NCBI RefSeq assembly: GCF_963677305.1
Contig: NZ_OY781925.1
Coordinates: 3,562,783-3,626,782, forward strand
DNA from: an uncultured Holophaga sp.
GTDB taxonomy: Bacteria; Acidobacteriota; Holophagae; Holophagales; Holophagaceae
Direction: 5' to 3'
Length of the DNA stretch: 64,000 nt
Below are positions 25,948 through 36,140 of the stretch, piece after piece. The position numbers and the translations under genes are program-made. The notes under the pieces are model-generated. The model searched no databases and was not told where the DNA came from. It saw only the letters and a program-made list of their open reading frames with translations. Numbering within the stretch: the first letter of the stretch is position 1; each line of letters starts with the position of its first letter.

Positions 25948-28209
25948 ATGACCACCATCAACCGGAATACGACCAGCCAGACTGCCCTCCTGAATGAGGA
26001 AGCCCGGCTGGACGAGGAGGACGCTCCACGCCGGTCCCTAAAAGGGGCCACCAGCAATCCGAAACCCAGGACCCACGTGGAGGTGAAGGCCGAGATCGGG
26101 GGGATGGTCTACTATCGACCGGATACGGGTGAGCTCTTGGTGGTTCCTCCGGACAAGGGTGGAGCGATGAAGAGCGAGATCGATCACCTCGACAAGCTCA
26201 TATCGGACTTCACCAAGGCAAAGGCCAATTACCTGAAAAGGCAGGAGGCCTACCAGAACGATGCGGTCTTTCGGCTCTCCCGGGACTTCGCTGCCCGTGA
26301 ACTGATCAGCACGGAGCACGGAAGTGTGCCTTCCGCGCAGAAGCCCACACCCATTGAGGCCCGCAAGCTTGCTGCGGCGAGAGACAAGGCAGCAGAGGCC
26401 TTCGAAACCGCCCAGAAGGAGTTGAAGAAAGAATTGAAGCCCTTCGCCGAGAGCGGAAAGGTGCTGGAGTTGATTCCGATCGGCGCCACGGGCCCCGACG
26501 GCAACAAGTGGATCATGGGAAAGAAGATGACCTATGTCCGCTCGGACAAGGTGGCCAACCATTGGCGGGCGTACAAGCTCAACGAGAAAGAGACGACTTC
26601 TGCCGAGAAGAGCTTCCTGAGGAATGGGAAGATCGATACCAAGAAGCTCAAGGAACAGTTTGCCTTGGTCCTCAAAGTCAAGGCTGAAAAGGAATTCCCC
26701 TGGCTACAGGGGGTGTTCAAGAAAGAACTCAACGAGCGTCTGGAGAAATCCATCGGGGGGTGGGCGGAGGCCTGGAATAAGGACCACGACCATATCCAGT
26801 TCGGGGCAGAGGCTCGGGTGCTGCGGTACTTCGTGGGGGCCAGCACCTCGGCGGAGTGGGATCTCAAGAAGGGCAACGTGAGTCTCAAGGCGGGGGCTAA
26901 GGGCGATTTCGCCCTGGCAGAGGGGAAGTTTACGACCTCCCTCTACCTTCCAAGCAAGGCGGGATGGCATTGGACGATGTACAGCCAGGTAGCCCAGAAG
27001 ACCTATCCCATGGCCCTGGTGCGGGCTACCGCCGAACTCGCCGTGGAGGGATTTGTGGGGGGCAGCGTGGCCCTGGAAGCCAACCTTGAAGTGGAATGCC
27101 TGGATCCCAAGACCAGTCATTACGGCGTGAAGGGCGCGCCCCACGAGACCCTCAAGAAGCCCGGCAGCCTGGACATCAGCAAGAAGCCATCAGGAAAGGG
27201 AGCCAGTGCGAGCGCCGATGCCGAGGTCTTTGTGGGGGTCCGGGCCGGAGGTTCGGTCACCGGGAAAATGGAGTGGTGGTCATCGGACCCGGCGGACAAG
27301 GGGTTCAAGACCCTCGCCAGCATCGCGCCGGGCGTTGCCGCCATGGCCGGGGCGGGCGCAGGCGCCCACGCCGAGATCACCTTCAAGGGGGGGAAGTTCC
27401 GAGTGAAGGCCTCGGCTGCGGCCTGCTGGGGCCTTGGGGCCAAGGGGAGCCTGGAATACGTGGTGGATGCGCTACAGACCATGAGCTTTTGGAAGTTCCT
27501 GGCGCAGGCTTACTATCATGTGAAATATGATGAATTTAAGATTGTGGATGAACGGGCAGCAAAGGCGTGGCGCTATCTCACTTTCGAAATGATAAATGGA
27601 TATTCAAAACTCAAGCAACGCATTATTGATACAGAATCGGTTCTCGAAATAGAGCTGCTGAAATTTGAAAAAGATGTTATGGATCGGTTCGGCAAGGAGG
27701 TGGAGCGAACAAGGCTCATGAAAGCCGTATTAGCCAAGCCTGAGGCCTACAAATTCGCACCGCCTGAGACCAAGGGAATGATCCTGTACCAGATGACCCG
27801 CCACAGTGTGGCGACGGAACTGAATCCCCTGAACCGGGATGCTCGGAGTCTCTGGGATTGGGACCTGTTCCCCCAACGTAAAGAGGCTGCCATGGAGATT
27901 CTTCGTTGGGCTCAGAGCAAGCAGTCCTTCTGGAAAATCATCAGATGCATGGACCCCATTGGCGAAGAGGGCAATTTTGACCAGAGGGAAGCCGAAATTA
28001 GGCAATTCCTCTCCTGGAAGGGCGACTCACGCCATCGCGTGGACCAGTATCTCAGGGACTATACCAACTTGAGAGCCGCCTTGGAGCAGTACATCGAACC
28101 CGTATTCGGCTCCCCCCTGGTGCCCAACGATTCCCCGGTTTTCATGGCCCGCCTGACGGACCCCTATCCTGGCCCATACAGAAATGATTCTGACCTGACT
28201 TATGTTTAA
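25948..28209 (+). CDS. Candidate VgrG-linked type VI effector, family not recognised
   Basis: A 753-residue protein starting 10 bases after vgrG. No catalytic motif is recognised. The N-terminal ~130 residues are charged and partly helical; a Lys/Ala/Glu-rich coiled segment follows (about 130-175); residues ~270-500 are Gly/Ala-rich and probably beta (SLKAGAKGDFALAEGKF, SASADAEVFVGVRAGGSVTG), with a small hydrophobic patch (PGVAAMAGAGAGAHA). From about residue 528 (base 27,530) the coding sequence becomes visibly AT-richer, suggesting a separately acquired C-terminal module. Position after VgrG makes it a likely effector; a pore-former or a surface-binding toxin are both possible. It converges with and overlaps the next gene by 4 bases. 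Confidence 0.6.
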   Translation: MTTINRNTTSQTALLNEEARLDEEDAPRRSLKGATSNPKPRTHVEVKAEIGGMVYYRPDTGELLVVPPDKGGAMKSEIDHLDKLISDFTKAKANYLKRQEAYQNDAVFRLSRDFAARELISTEHGSVPSAQKPTPIEARKLAAARDKAAEAFETAQKELKKELKPFAESGKVLELIPIGATGPDGNKWIMGKKMTYVRSDKVANHWRAYKLNEKETTSAEKSFLRNGKIDTKKLKEQFALVLKVKAEKEFPWLQGVFKKELNERLEKSIGGWAEAWNKDHDHIQFGAEARVLRYFVGASTSAEWDLKKGNVSLKAGAKGDFALAEGKFTTSLYLPSKAGWHWTMYSQVAQKTYPMALVRATAELAVEGFVGGSVALEANLEVECLDPKTSHYGVKGAPHETLKKPGSLDISKKPSGKGASASADAEVFVGVRAGGSVTGKMEWWSSDPADKGFKTLASIAPGVAAMAGAGAGAHAEITFKGGKFRVKASAAACWGLGAKGSLEYVVDALQTMSFWKFLAQAYYHVKYDEFKIVDERAAKAWRYLTFEMINGYSKLKQRIIDTESVLEIELLKFEKDVMDRFGKEVERTRLMKAVLAKPEAYKFAPPETKGMILYQMTRHSVATELNPLNRDARSLWDWDLFPQRKEAAMEILRWAQSKQSFWKIIRCMDPIGEEGNFDQREAEIRQFLSWKGDSRHRVDQYLRDYTNLRAALEQYIEPVFGSPLVPNDSPVFMARLTDPYPGPYRNDSDLTYV

Positions 28210-29270
28210 GGGCGTACCGGCTGCTGGGGTAAATCCACTGCGATCCGGAACCCCTCGCCAATATAAAGCGGCGGCATGACTTTATCCACCAGCACCCAAG
28301 GCTGATTCACGGGTTTCAGTCTGCGGCGGTCAAAGGTCATGGCTCCATGGCTTTCAGCGTTCGAATACCCGCGAACAGCCTTGGCGGTGCCGGTGGCCGG
28401 CCCGCGCGGATTGCGGCATACCCCGGGGGGTGCGGGATAGGGGCCATACCAATCCTCCAGCCACTCGAATCCATTTTTGGCCAAGTCGTAGAGCCCCATC
28501 GGAGTGGGCGGAAACATGCCTACGGGATACATGCCTGTGAACATCCCATCGTGCAGCACTCTTTCTTGACGGTAAGTCGGGAAATTCCGACCTTCATCGA
28601 GACAGCCGTTGTCCGTCCCAAAGACGATGTACTGCCCGCCCGACCGCGCGGCGTATTCCCACTGGGCCTCTGTAGGCAGATTGAAGGGAAGCCCAGTCAG
28701 CTTTGCCAACCAGGCGCAGTAGTCCTTGGCCTGCTGCCAACTCACGCCAGCGGGGAACGCAGGCCGATGTGCTTCAGTATCGAGATCGTCGCCACTTGAG
28801 GCAATCCTTGGCTTCCCCGTCGCATCCGTGAACACATCAAACTCGGCATAGGTCACCTTATATTTCCCGATAGAGAACCCATCCAGTTCCACCTCAAAGG
28901 GGGGCTTGTTGTCGGTGTCGGAGGAGTAGGGCAGCCCTTCCTCGGAGTGCCATTGCCCGAAGTCCCCCATCCAGAAGCGCCCGCCCTTCATATGGACCAG
29001 GTCACGCAGGGTCTTCTCCTTGAGGGCTGCAATCCGCTGGGCCAGGGTGCCCTTCTGCATCCTGCGGATGGACTCCGCCAGCTCCGGCGGCTGGCGTAGG
29101 GTCTTGGCATCCACTGGGTGTTCGACCCTTTCCACGTGGGGGACGATGCCTCCGTTGAGCCGCTTTCCGATAGGGGGCGGGTATTCGGCTTCCTGGGCGA
29201 GGAGGGTAGCGCCTGCCAGCAGCAGGAGGGAGGCAGCGCGTAAGGCGTTGTTCATGCGTTTCATCTCCAT
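28206..29270 (-). CDS. Exported formylglycine-generating-enzyme-like (SUMF1) protein, non-catalytic
   Basis: A 354-residue protein with signal peptide (about 8-25, hydrophobic core SLLLLAGATLLA) and a FGE-sulfatase/SUMF1 fold (about 90-350): RFWMGDFG, ISWQQAKDYCAWLAKLTG-like and LPTEAQWEYAARSGG motifs, and a closing GFRIAV. The C-terminal catalytic cysteine pair of true formylglycine-generating enzymes is absent: the corresponding VRGYSNAESHGAM segment has no cysteine. It probably binds rather than oxidises. Its convergent, overlapping arrangement with the candidate effector and its predicted periplasmic location make an immunity role conceivable, but this is inference. An alternative start is the third Met (29255), better spaced from GGAG. 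Confidence 0.75.
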   Translation of the reverse strand: MEMKRMNNALRAASLLLLAGATLLAQEAEYPPPIGKRLNGGIVPHVERVEHPVDAKTLRQPPELAESIRRMQKGTLAQRIAALKEKTLRDLVHMKGGRFWMGDFGQWHSEEGLPYSSDTDNKPPFEVELDGFSIGKYKVTYAEFDVFTDATGKPRIASSGDDLDTEAHRPAFPAGVSWQQAKDYCAWLAKLTGLPFNLPTEAQWEYAARSGGQYIVFGTDNGCLDEGRNFPTYRQERVLHDGMFTGMYPVGMFPPTPMGLYDLAKNGFEWLEDWYGPYPAPPGVCRNPRGPATGTAKAVRGYSNAESHGAMTFDRRRLKPVNQPWVLVDKVMPPLYIGEGFRIAVDLPQQPVRP

Positions 29271-29281
29271 TATTGAGAATT

Positions 29282-29304
29282 ATTTTATCCATTTTTGAAT
29301 GAAT
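29282..29304 (-). promoter_or_regulatory. AT-rich motif pair upstream of the SUMF1-like gene
   Basis: On the minus strand ATTCATTCAA (complement of 29295-29304) is followed by GATAAAAT (complement of 29282-29289), matching the words found before vgrG but with a shorter spacer (5 instead of 13 bases). It lies 12-34 bases before the gene start and probably contributes promoter elements. Confidence 0.4.
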
Positions 29305-29478
29305 TGAAAATCTCAACCCCATTTGACCCATGAACGGCGAGAGGCAATGTTTCAGGCCCTGGAGTCCCATTCCCTGACCTGTACCCACGCCCAGGTCCCC
29401 AGAGCGCACATCCCCGCCGTTTCGTCCCCACCCTGGCACGCCCCTCGCACCTCACCCCCCTGCTGTCGGGAGAATGTC

Positions 29479-29988
29479 GTGCTGCGCCGCATCTTGATCG
29501 GTCTCGGAATGCTAGTGGGCTTGGGGCTCTGGGCGGAACCGCCCGCGCCGCCCCCCTCACCAGCCCAGCAGGAGCTGCAGCAGAAGTTCACGCTGGATGA
29601 CGGGAAACCGACGCAGGGGCGCACCGTCTCAGAAGCCCCTTCGGGGTGGCGGGCGCTGGGCTCCACCATTCTGGTGCTTGCCCTTATCGGAGGGGGCCTC
29701 TGGGCCTTCCGGAAGTGGGGAGCCAAGCGCATTCCCGGCAACGGGGGAACCCGCCTCCAGGTGGAGGAGACCCTGGCCCTGGGGGAGCGGCGCCATGTCT
29801 CGATCCTGCGGGCCGATGACGAACACTTCCTCATCGCCCTGACCCCCCAGGGCATCACCCTGATCTCGCGGCTGGACGGGGTCACCCAGGGGGCCTCCTT
29901 CCAGCAGAGCCTCCAGGAGGGCATGCCCATGGAGGCCCCTCTATCGATCCGGGAACTGGAGGCGCAACTCAAGGGGGGCAAGCGATGA
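29479..29988 (+). CDS. fliO: Flagellar biosynthesis protein FliO
   Basis: A 169-residue protein with an N-terminal signal-like helix (about 4-18), a second membrane helix (about 60-78: STILVLALIGGGLWAF) and a FliO domain (LQVEETLALGERRHVSILRADDEHFLIALTPQGITLISRL). FliO assists assembly of the FliP ring of the flagellar export gate. The GTG at 29479 behind GGGAGAA is preferred; the frame is open upstream but carries no similarity. Position directly before fliP supports the call; the two overlap by 4 bases. Confidence 0.85.
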   Translation: MLRRILIGLGMLVGLGLWAEPPAPPPSPAQQELQQKFTLDDGKPTQGRTVSEAPSGWRALGSTILVLALIGGGLWAFRKWGAKRIPGNGGTRLQVEETLALGERRHVSILRADDEHFLIALTPQGITLISRLDGVTQGASFQQSLQEGMPMEAPLSIRELEAQLKGGKR

Positions 29989-30740
29989 AGCGCCTGCTCC
30001 GCTTCCTTCCCATCCTGCTGCTCCTGTGCCTGGCAGGTGCCTCCCTCCACGCCCAGCAGACGGCCTTGCCCACGGTCACGGTGGACTTCGGCAAGACCCC
30101 CCAGGGGCCGGCCCTCAGCTCCACACTCCAGGTCGTACTGGTGCTGACGGTCCTCACTCTGGCCCCCACCATCCTCATGACCACCACCTGCTTCACCCGC
30201 ATCCTGGTGGTCCTCCACTTCCTCAGGCAGGGCCTGGGCACCCAGACCGCCCCCTCCAACCAGGTGCTCCTCAGCCTCTCCCTGGTCATGACTTTCTTCG
30301 TCATGGCCCCCGTGGGGCGGGAGATCAACACCACGGTGCTCCAGCCCCTCAACCGCAATGAGCTGACAGTGGATCAGGCCATGGACAGGACGGCCGCACC
30401 GCTGAAGGTCTTCATGCTCAAGCACACCCGTAAGAAGGATCTCTCGCTCTTCCTCCAGATCGCCAAGGCTCCGGCCCCCCAGACCAAGGCCGACGTGCCT
30501 CTGGAGGTCCTGGTCCCGGCCTTCCTCATCAGTGAGCTGAAGACCGCCTTCGAGATCGGTTTCATGATCTTCCTCCCCTTCCTGATCGTCGACATGGTCG
30601 TGGCCTCCATCCTGCTGAGCATGGGCATGATGATGCTCCCGCCGGTGATGATCTCCCTGCCCTTCAAAGTTCTGCTCTTCGTGCTGGTGGACGGATGGTA
30701 TCTCATCGTCGGCTCACTGGTCAGGGGGTACACCGGATGA
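29985..30740 (+). CDS. fliP: Flagellar export gate protein FliP
   Basis: A 251-residue FliP with a cleavable signal peptide (about 1-22), then the conserved helices: LAPTILMTTTCFTRILVVLHFLRQGLGTQ, the LSLVMTFFVMAPV segment, and the C-terminal LIPAFLISELKTAFEIGF-like signature followed by MMMLPPVMISLPFKVLLFVLVDGW. Five FliP subunits form the core of the flagellar type III export gate. The gene overlaps its neighbours, indicating an operon. Confidence 0.96.
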   Translation: MKRLLRFLPILLLLCLAGASLHAQQTALPTVTVDFGKTPQGPALSSTLQVVLVLTVLTLAPTILMTTTCFTRILVVLHFLRQGLGTQTAPSNQVLLSLSLVMTFFVMAPVGREINTTVLQPLNRNELTVDQAMDRTAAPLKVFMLKHTRKKDLSLFLQIAKAPAPQTKADVPLEVLVPAFLISELKTAFEIGFMIFLPFLIVDMVVASILLSMGMMMLPPVMISLPFKVLLFVLVDGWYLIVGSLVRGYTG

Positions 30741-31015
30741 ACGAGCTCATCATCGTCCAGATCGCCCGGGAGGCGGTGAAGACCGCCATCTACGTCGCCG
30801 GCCCGGCCCTCATCGTCTCCATGGCCGTGGGTCTCGCCATCTCCATCTTCCAGGTGGTCACCAGCCTCCAGGACGCCACCGTGGCCTTCGTGCCCAAGGT
30901 GCTGGCCGTCATGCTCGTGGTGGTGATCAGCTTCCCCTGGATGATGCGGGTGATGGTCCAGTTCACCACCCACATGTTCACGGACTTCAACACGGTCGTG
31001 AGAAGCCTCCCCTGA
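30737..31015 (+). CDS. fliQ: Flagellar export gate protein FliQ
   Basis: A 92-residue two-helix membrane protein (about 15-40 and 52-78) with the FliQ hallmarks LIVSMAVGLAISIFQVVTSLQD and FVPKVLAV. It wraps the FliPR core of the export gate. The start is the ATG whose ATGA overlaps the fliP stop. Confidence 0.94.
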   Translation: MNELIIVQIAREAVKTAIYVAGPALIVSMAVGLAISIFQVVTSLQDATVAFVPKVLAVMLVVVISFPWMMRVMVQFTTHMFTDFNTVVRSLP

Positions 31016-31029
31016 GGCGCACCCTGGCG

Positions 31030-31815
31030 ATGAATGGTGTCCTCCTCAATCCGGCGCTCTGGTCCCTCACCCAGGGGCGGGTGATCGTCTGGGTGCTGGT
31101 GCTCACCCGGATGACCGGCCTGATGGCCACCCTGCCGGGACTGGGCCAGGAGCGGGTGCCCGTGGTCCTCCGGGCCGCCATGGCCATCCTGATCAGCGTG
31201 ATCATCGCCCCAGTGGTCCCGCCCCCTGCCCAGGTGCCGACGGGTGTCTGGGACGGCGCTGGCTTCATGGTTTCCGAGCTGGCGGCAGGGGTCCTCATGG
31301 GGCTGATGGTGTCCTGGATCGTGGATGCCGTCGGCCTGGGGGGCCAGCTCATGGACATGCAGATGGGCTTCTCCTTCGTACAGGTGGTGGACCCCGTGAC
31401 CTCCCAGAGCGTCTCGGTCTCCAGCACGCTTCTCATGCAGCTCACCCTGCTCTTCATCTTCGCCTCGGGGCTGCACCACACCATGATCTATGCCTTGGTG
31501 GAGAGCTACCGGGTCCTGCCCATGGGCCAGGGGCTGCCCTCCCGGGCCCCGGAGGTGGTGGCCGTGGTCGGTCAGATCCTCGTCAAGGGGCTCCAGCTGT
31601 CCGCCCCCGTGCTCCTGACCCTCTTCCTGGTGGATGTGCTCCAGGGCATCTCAGCCAAGTTCATGCCCCAGCTCCAGCTCATCCAGCTCGCCTTCCCTCT
31701 CAAGATCGCCCTGGGCCTGGTGGTGGTGGGCTACATCATGCGGGAGCTGGGAGCCTGGCTCACGCCTCTGCTTGAAGCCGCCCCCATCCAGGCCTTGAGG
31801 ATCATCCACCCATGA
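31030..31815 (+). CDS. fliR: Flagellar export gate protein FliR
   Basis: A 261-residue membrane protein with about six helices. Conserved FliR segments include LVLTRMTGLMATLPGLGQERVP, GLMVSWIVDAVGLGGQLMDMQMGFSF and APVLLTLFLVDVLQGISAKFMPQLQ. It caps the FliP5 ring and contacts FlhB, whose gene follows with a 4-base overlap. Confidence 0.95.
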   Translation: MNGVLLNPALWSLTQGRVIVWVLVLTRMTGLMATLPGLGQERVPVVLRAAMAILISVIIAPVVPPPAQVPTGVWDGAGFMVSELAAGVLMGLMVSWIVDAVGLGGQLMDMQMGFSFVQVVDPVTSQSVSVSSTLLMQLTLLFIFASGLHHTMIYALVESYRVLPMGQGLPSRAPEVVAVVGQILVKGLQLSAPVLLTLFLVDVLQGISAKFMPQLQLIQLAFPLKIALGLVVVGYIMRELGAWLTPLLEAAPIQALRIIHP

Positions 31816-32963
31816 GGGATCCGGGACGCACCGAGAAGGCGACCCCCAAGCGTCGGAAGAAGGCGCGGGAGGACGGCATGGTGCTCCGGGTGGCGGATCT
31901 GGATGCCACCCTGCTCCTCTGGGCCAACTTCTTCCTCTTCCTGGGACTCTGGACCGGGGCCTTCACCCTCATGGCCAACCAGACCTCCTACTTCCTGAGG
32001 CGGGCCTGCGATCCCGCCTATCTCTCGGACGGAAACCTGGGCTCCCTGGGAGCGGACCTCATGAGCATCGTGCTCAGGATCCTGCTCCCCTTCCTGGGGC
32101 TCAACTGGATCATCGCCCTGGCCATCCAGTTCGCCCAGCACGGCTTCCAGCCCAGCTTCGGCATGCTCAAGCTCAAGTTCGAGCGGCTCAACCCTTTCCA
32201 GGGCATGAAGCGCCTCATCTCCGTGCGCTCCCTGGTGGAGACGCTCAAGAGCCTCGCCAAGTTCCTGATCCTGGCCTGGGCGGCCTACGGGGTCCTGGGG
32301 CCACGCATGCCCCAGATCCTGGGCACCCTCTCCATGCCCCTCACCCAGACCATGAGCCTCATGCAGGACACCCTCTTCGCCCTCTACCGCAATGTCATGC
32401 TGGCCATGCTGGCCATTGCGGCTGTCGACTACGCCTACCAGCGCCACACCTTCGAAGAGAACCTGAAGATGACCAAGCAGGAGATCAAGGACGAGGCCAA
32501 GGACGCCGAGGGCAACCCGGAGATCAAGAGTCGCCAGAAGTCCATGATGGTGGCCGCCCTGGTGCGACGCATCCGCACCGCCGTCCCCAAAGCCAGCGTG
32601 GTCATCACCAACCCCACCCACTTCGCCGTGGCCCTGAGATATGAAACCGGGTCAGCTGCCCCCATCTGCGTCGCCAAGGGCGTGGATCACGTGGCACTGC
32701 AGATCCGCAAGATCGCCAAGGAACACGAGATCACCGTGGTGGAGAACCCGCCCCTGGCGCGGGCCCTCTACCGCAGTGTCGAAGTCGACCGACCCATTCC
32801 CACCGAGCTCTACCAGGCGGTGGCCCAGGTCCTGGCCTATGTCTACCGGCTCAGGGGCAGCCTGGGGGCCCCGGTGAAAACCACCCCCGCCAGCCGGAAG
32901 GCCCCTGGACTGCCCCTTGGCCCGGAGGACGCACGCCATTCGACCCATCAAGCTCTCGCATGA
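31812..32963 (+). CDS. flhB: Flagellar export switch protein FlhB
   Basis: A 383-residue FlhB: N-terminal basic start (EKATPKRRKKAREDG), four membrane helices (about 30-210) and a cytoplasmic domain with the autocleavage motif NPTH (in VVITNPTHFAVALRYE, around residue 264). Self-cleavage there switches export from hook to filament substrates. The C-terminal ~40 residues are a Pro/Arg-rich tail. flhA, often next, is not here; the operon segment ends at a hairpin before thiC. Confidence 0.95.
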   Translation: MRDPGRTEKATPKRRKKAREDGMVLRVADLDATLLLWANFFLFLGLWTGAFTLMANQTSYFLRRACDPAYLSDGNLGSLGADLMSIVLRILLPFLGLNWIIALAIQFAQHGFQPSFGMLKLKFERLNPFQGMKRLISVRSLVETLKSLAKFLILAWAAYGVLGPRMPQILGTLSMPLTQTMSLMQDTLFALYRNVMLAMLAIAAVDYAYQRHTFEENLKMTKQEIKDEAKDAEGNPEIKSRQKSMMVAALVRRIRTAVPKASVVITNPTHFAVALRYETGSAAPICVAKGVDHVALQIRKIAKEHEITVVENPPLARALYRSVEVDRPIPTELYQAVAQVLAYVYRLRGSLGAPVKTTPASRKAPGLPLGPEDARHSTHQALA

Positions 32964-32988
32964 GTCTGCCGGGACCCGCCCGGCAGAC
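32964..32988. terminator. Strong hairpin between flhB and thiC
   Basis: GTCTGCCGGG (32964-32973) and CCCGGCAGAC (32979-32988) form a perfect 10-base stem with a 5-base loop in the 34-base gap between two convergent genes. No T-run follows on either side, so termination is inferred mainly from position. Confidence 0.5.
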
Positions 32989-32997
32989 CCATAGGTA

Positions 32998-34866
<1,869 letters not shown>

Positions 34867-35013
34867 CTACTAGGTTATCGCAGGGGTCCCCGGGATGGCC
34901 CCCCATCTTCCGTGCTCCCGAGCACAGTCCTCCTGCGGTGGAGTAGAATCATACTCAAGGCGCTGCCCCATCAGCTCGATATAACTCCAGAAGCCCAGGA
35001 TCCCGGAGGCCCC

Positions 35014-35535
35014 GTGTCGGAAAAGAACCAGACGCCAGAAGAGAAGGGCATTCCCGACCAGCTGATCCAGATTGCCCATGAGCAGGAGGGGGGGGCGGAG
35101 CGTGTCCTGAGCCAGATCGAGGTGGTCCAGAACAGCTTCGAGGAGATCCAGCACCTCATCAGGGAGTGCCAAGCCACCATCAGCGACGAGCTTCCTCCCT
35201 CCGAAGCCAGGGATCGCCTGCTGGAGCGCATGGAGGAGATGGGCCTCCACTCGGACAACGGCATGTACAACGTCCAGGGGGTCTACGACCTCTTCCAGTA
35301 TCAAGACATCGTGCGCCAGAAGCTCGAGAAGGTCGGACACCGACTGATCGATGTCTCGGAGTACATCCTGTCCAACCTCCTGCCCGCCGAGGAGAACACC
35401 AAGCGCTCCGCCTCCTCGGGCAGGGACATCCTCCAGCGGAAGGCCCAGGAGGCCGATCAGGTCAAGGACGAGGCCGACGAGGTGATCGCCGAGTTCTTTG
35501 CCAAGCTCCGCGCCAGCAAGCCCACCGCCGACTGA
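35014..35535 (+). CDS. CheZ-like chemotaxis phosphatase
   Basis: A 173-residue helical protein resembling CheZ, which dephosphorylates CheY-P. The active-site helix reads YQDIVRQ, placing D98 and Q102 four residues apart exactly as Asp143 and Gln147 of E. coli CheZ (QDLTGQ). The last ~15 residues (DEADEVIAEFFAKLRA) resemble the CheY-binding C-terminal helix. Start GTG 35014 follows GGAGG; the upstream open frame is unsupported. It lies ~2 kb from fliOPQR-flhB but is not in that operon. Overall similarity is low outside these motifs. Confidence 0.6.
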   Translation: MSEKNQTPEEKGIPDQLIQIAHEQEGGAERVLSQIEVVQNSFEEIQHLIRECQATISDELPPSEARDRLLERMEEMGLHSDNGMYNVQGVYDLFQYQDIVRQKLEKVGHRLIDVSEYILSNLLPAEENTKRSASSGRDILQRKAQEADQVKDEADEVIAEFFAKLRASKPTAD

Positions 35536-35601
35536 TCCGTCCTGGAAGCGCCCAGGCGTTCGGGTTATCTTGGATCCCTGGGACCCCCGGGGAGTTTGTA
35601 G

Positions 35602-36003
35602 ATGGCCTTCTGGAAAACGCTCTGCGTTCTGTTGCTCGGAAGCGGGCTCTTGATGGCCCAGGCAACGCCAGAGGATCCCGTCGTCAGAGCCAGGGCGCAG
35701 CAAGCGCACCCGAGCGGCGACGGGGACCTTCCCCCCGTCCCCAGGGGGATCATCGAGCCCCCCCCGCTGCCCCCTCCGGAGGTTCATGTCCGGGACATGG
35801 CGCGGGCCAAGCGTCCTCGGACGACCCGATCCGCCTCGAGCCGCAAATCCAGGAGGACCGCCCGCAAGAGCCGGAGCACCCGCAGTGACCGGACAGCCCT
35901 GCACAGGACCGCACCCGCCAGGAAAGCGGCAGAGTCCGGCAAGGCGCAGCCCCGTGCCAAGGCCCCCCAGAGAAGCTCAAGGAAGCGCCGCAGCAGGAAG
36001 TGA
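35602..36003 (+). CDS. Exported, strongly basic Arg/Ser/Lys-rich protein
   Basis: No family recognised. The 133-residue product has a clear signal peptide (about 1-20, LCVLLLGSGLLMAQA), a Pro-rich segment (about 45-60: PPVPRGIIEPPPLPPPEV) and then a ~70-residue tail packed with Arg, Lys, Ser and Thr and no hydrophobic core, probably disordered. If exported, the tail could bind nucleic acid, LPS or peptidoglycan. It is followed 138 bases later by the guanylyltransferase gene and may be its own transcript. Confidence 0.5.
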   Translation: MAFWKTLCVLLLGSGLLMAQATPEDPVVRARAQQAHPSGDGDLPPVPRGIIEPPPLPPPEVHVRDMARAKRPRTTRSASSRKSRRTARKSRSTRSDRTALHRTAPARKAAESGKAQPRAKAPQRSSRKRRSRK

Positions 36004-36140
36004 ACCCTGGGAGGGACCCTCCCGATCTCCTTCATCCACTTTCGTCTGGATCCCCCGCATGTCGCCTAACCCAAGCCATCCCGGAAGCATCCCTGAGTCC
36101 TCCCGCTTCGCCCTGCCCCCCCTTGGCCCGGAGGTACCCC

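Noticed and set aside
29323..29478. Longer start for fliO
   Set aside because: The added N-terminus has no hydrophobic character or similarity; GTG 29479 with a good ribosome-binding site leads directly into the signal-like helix.
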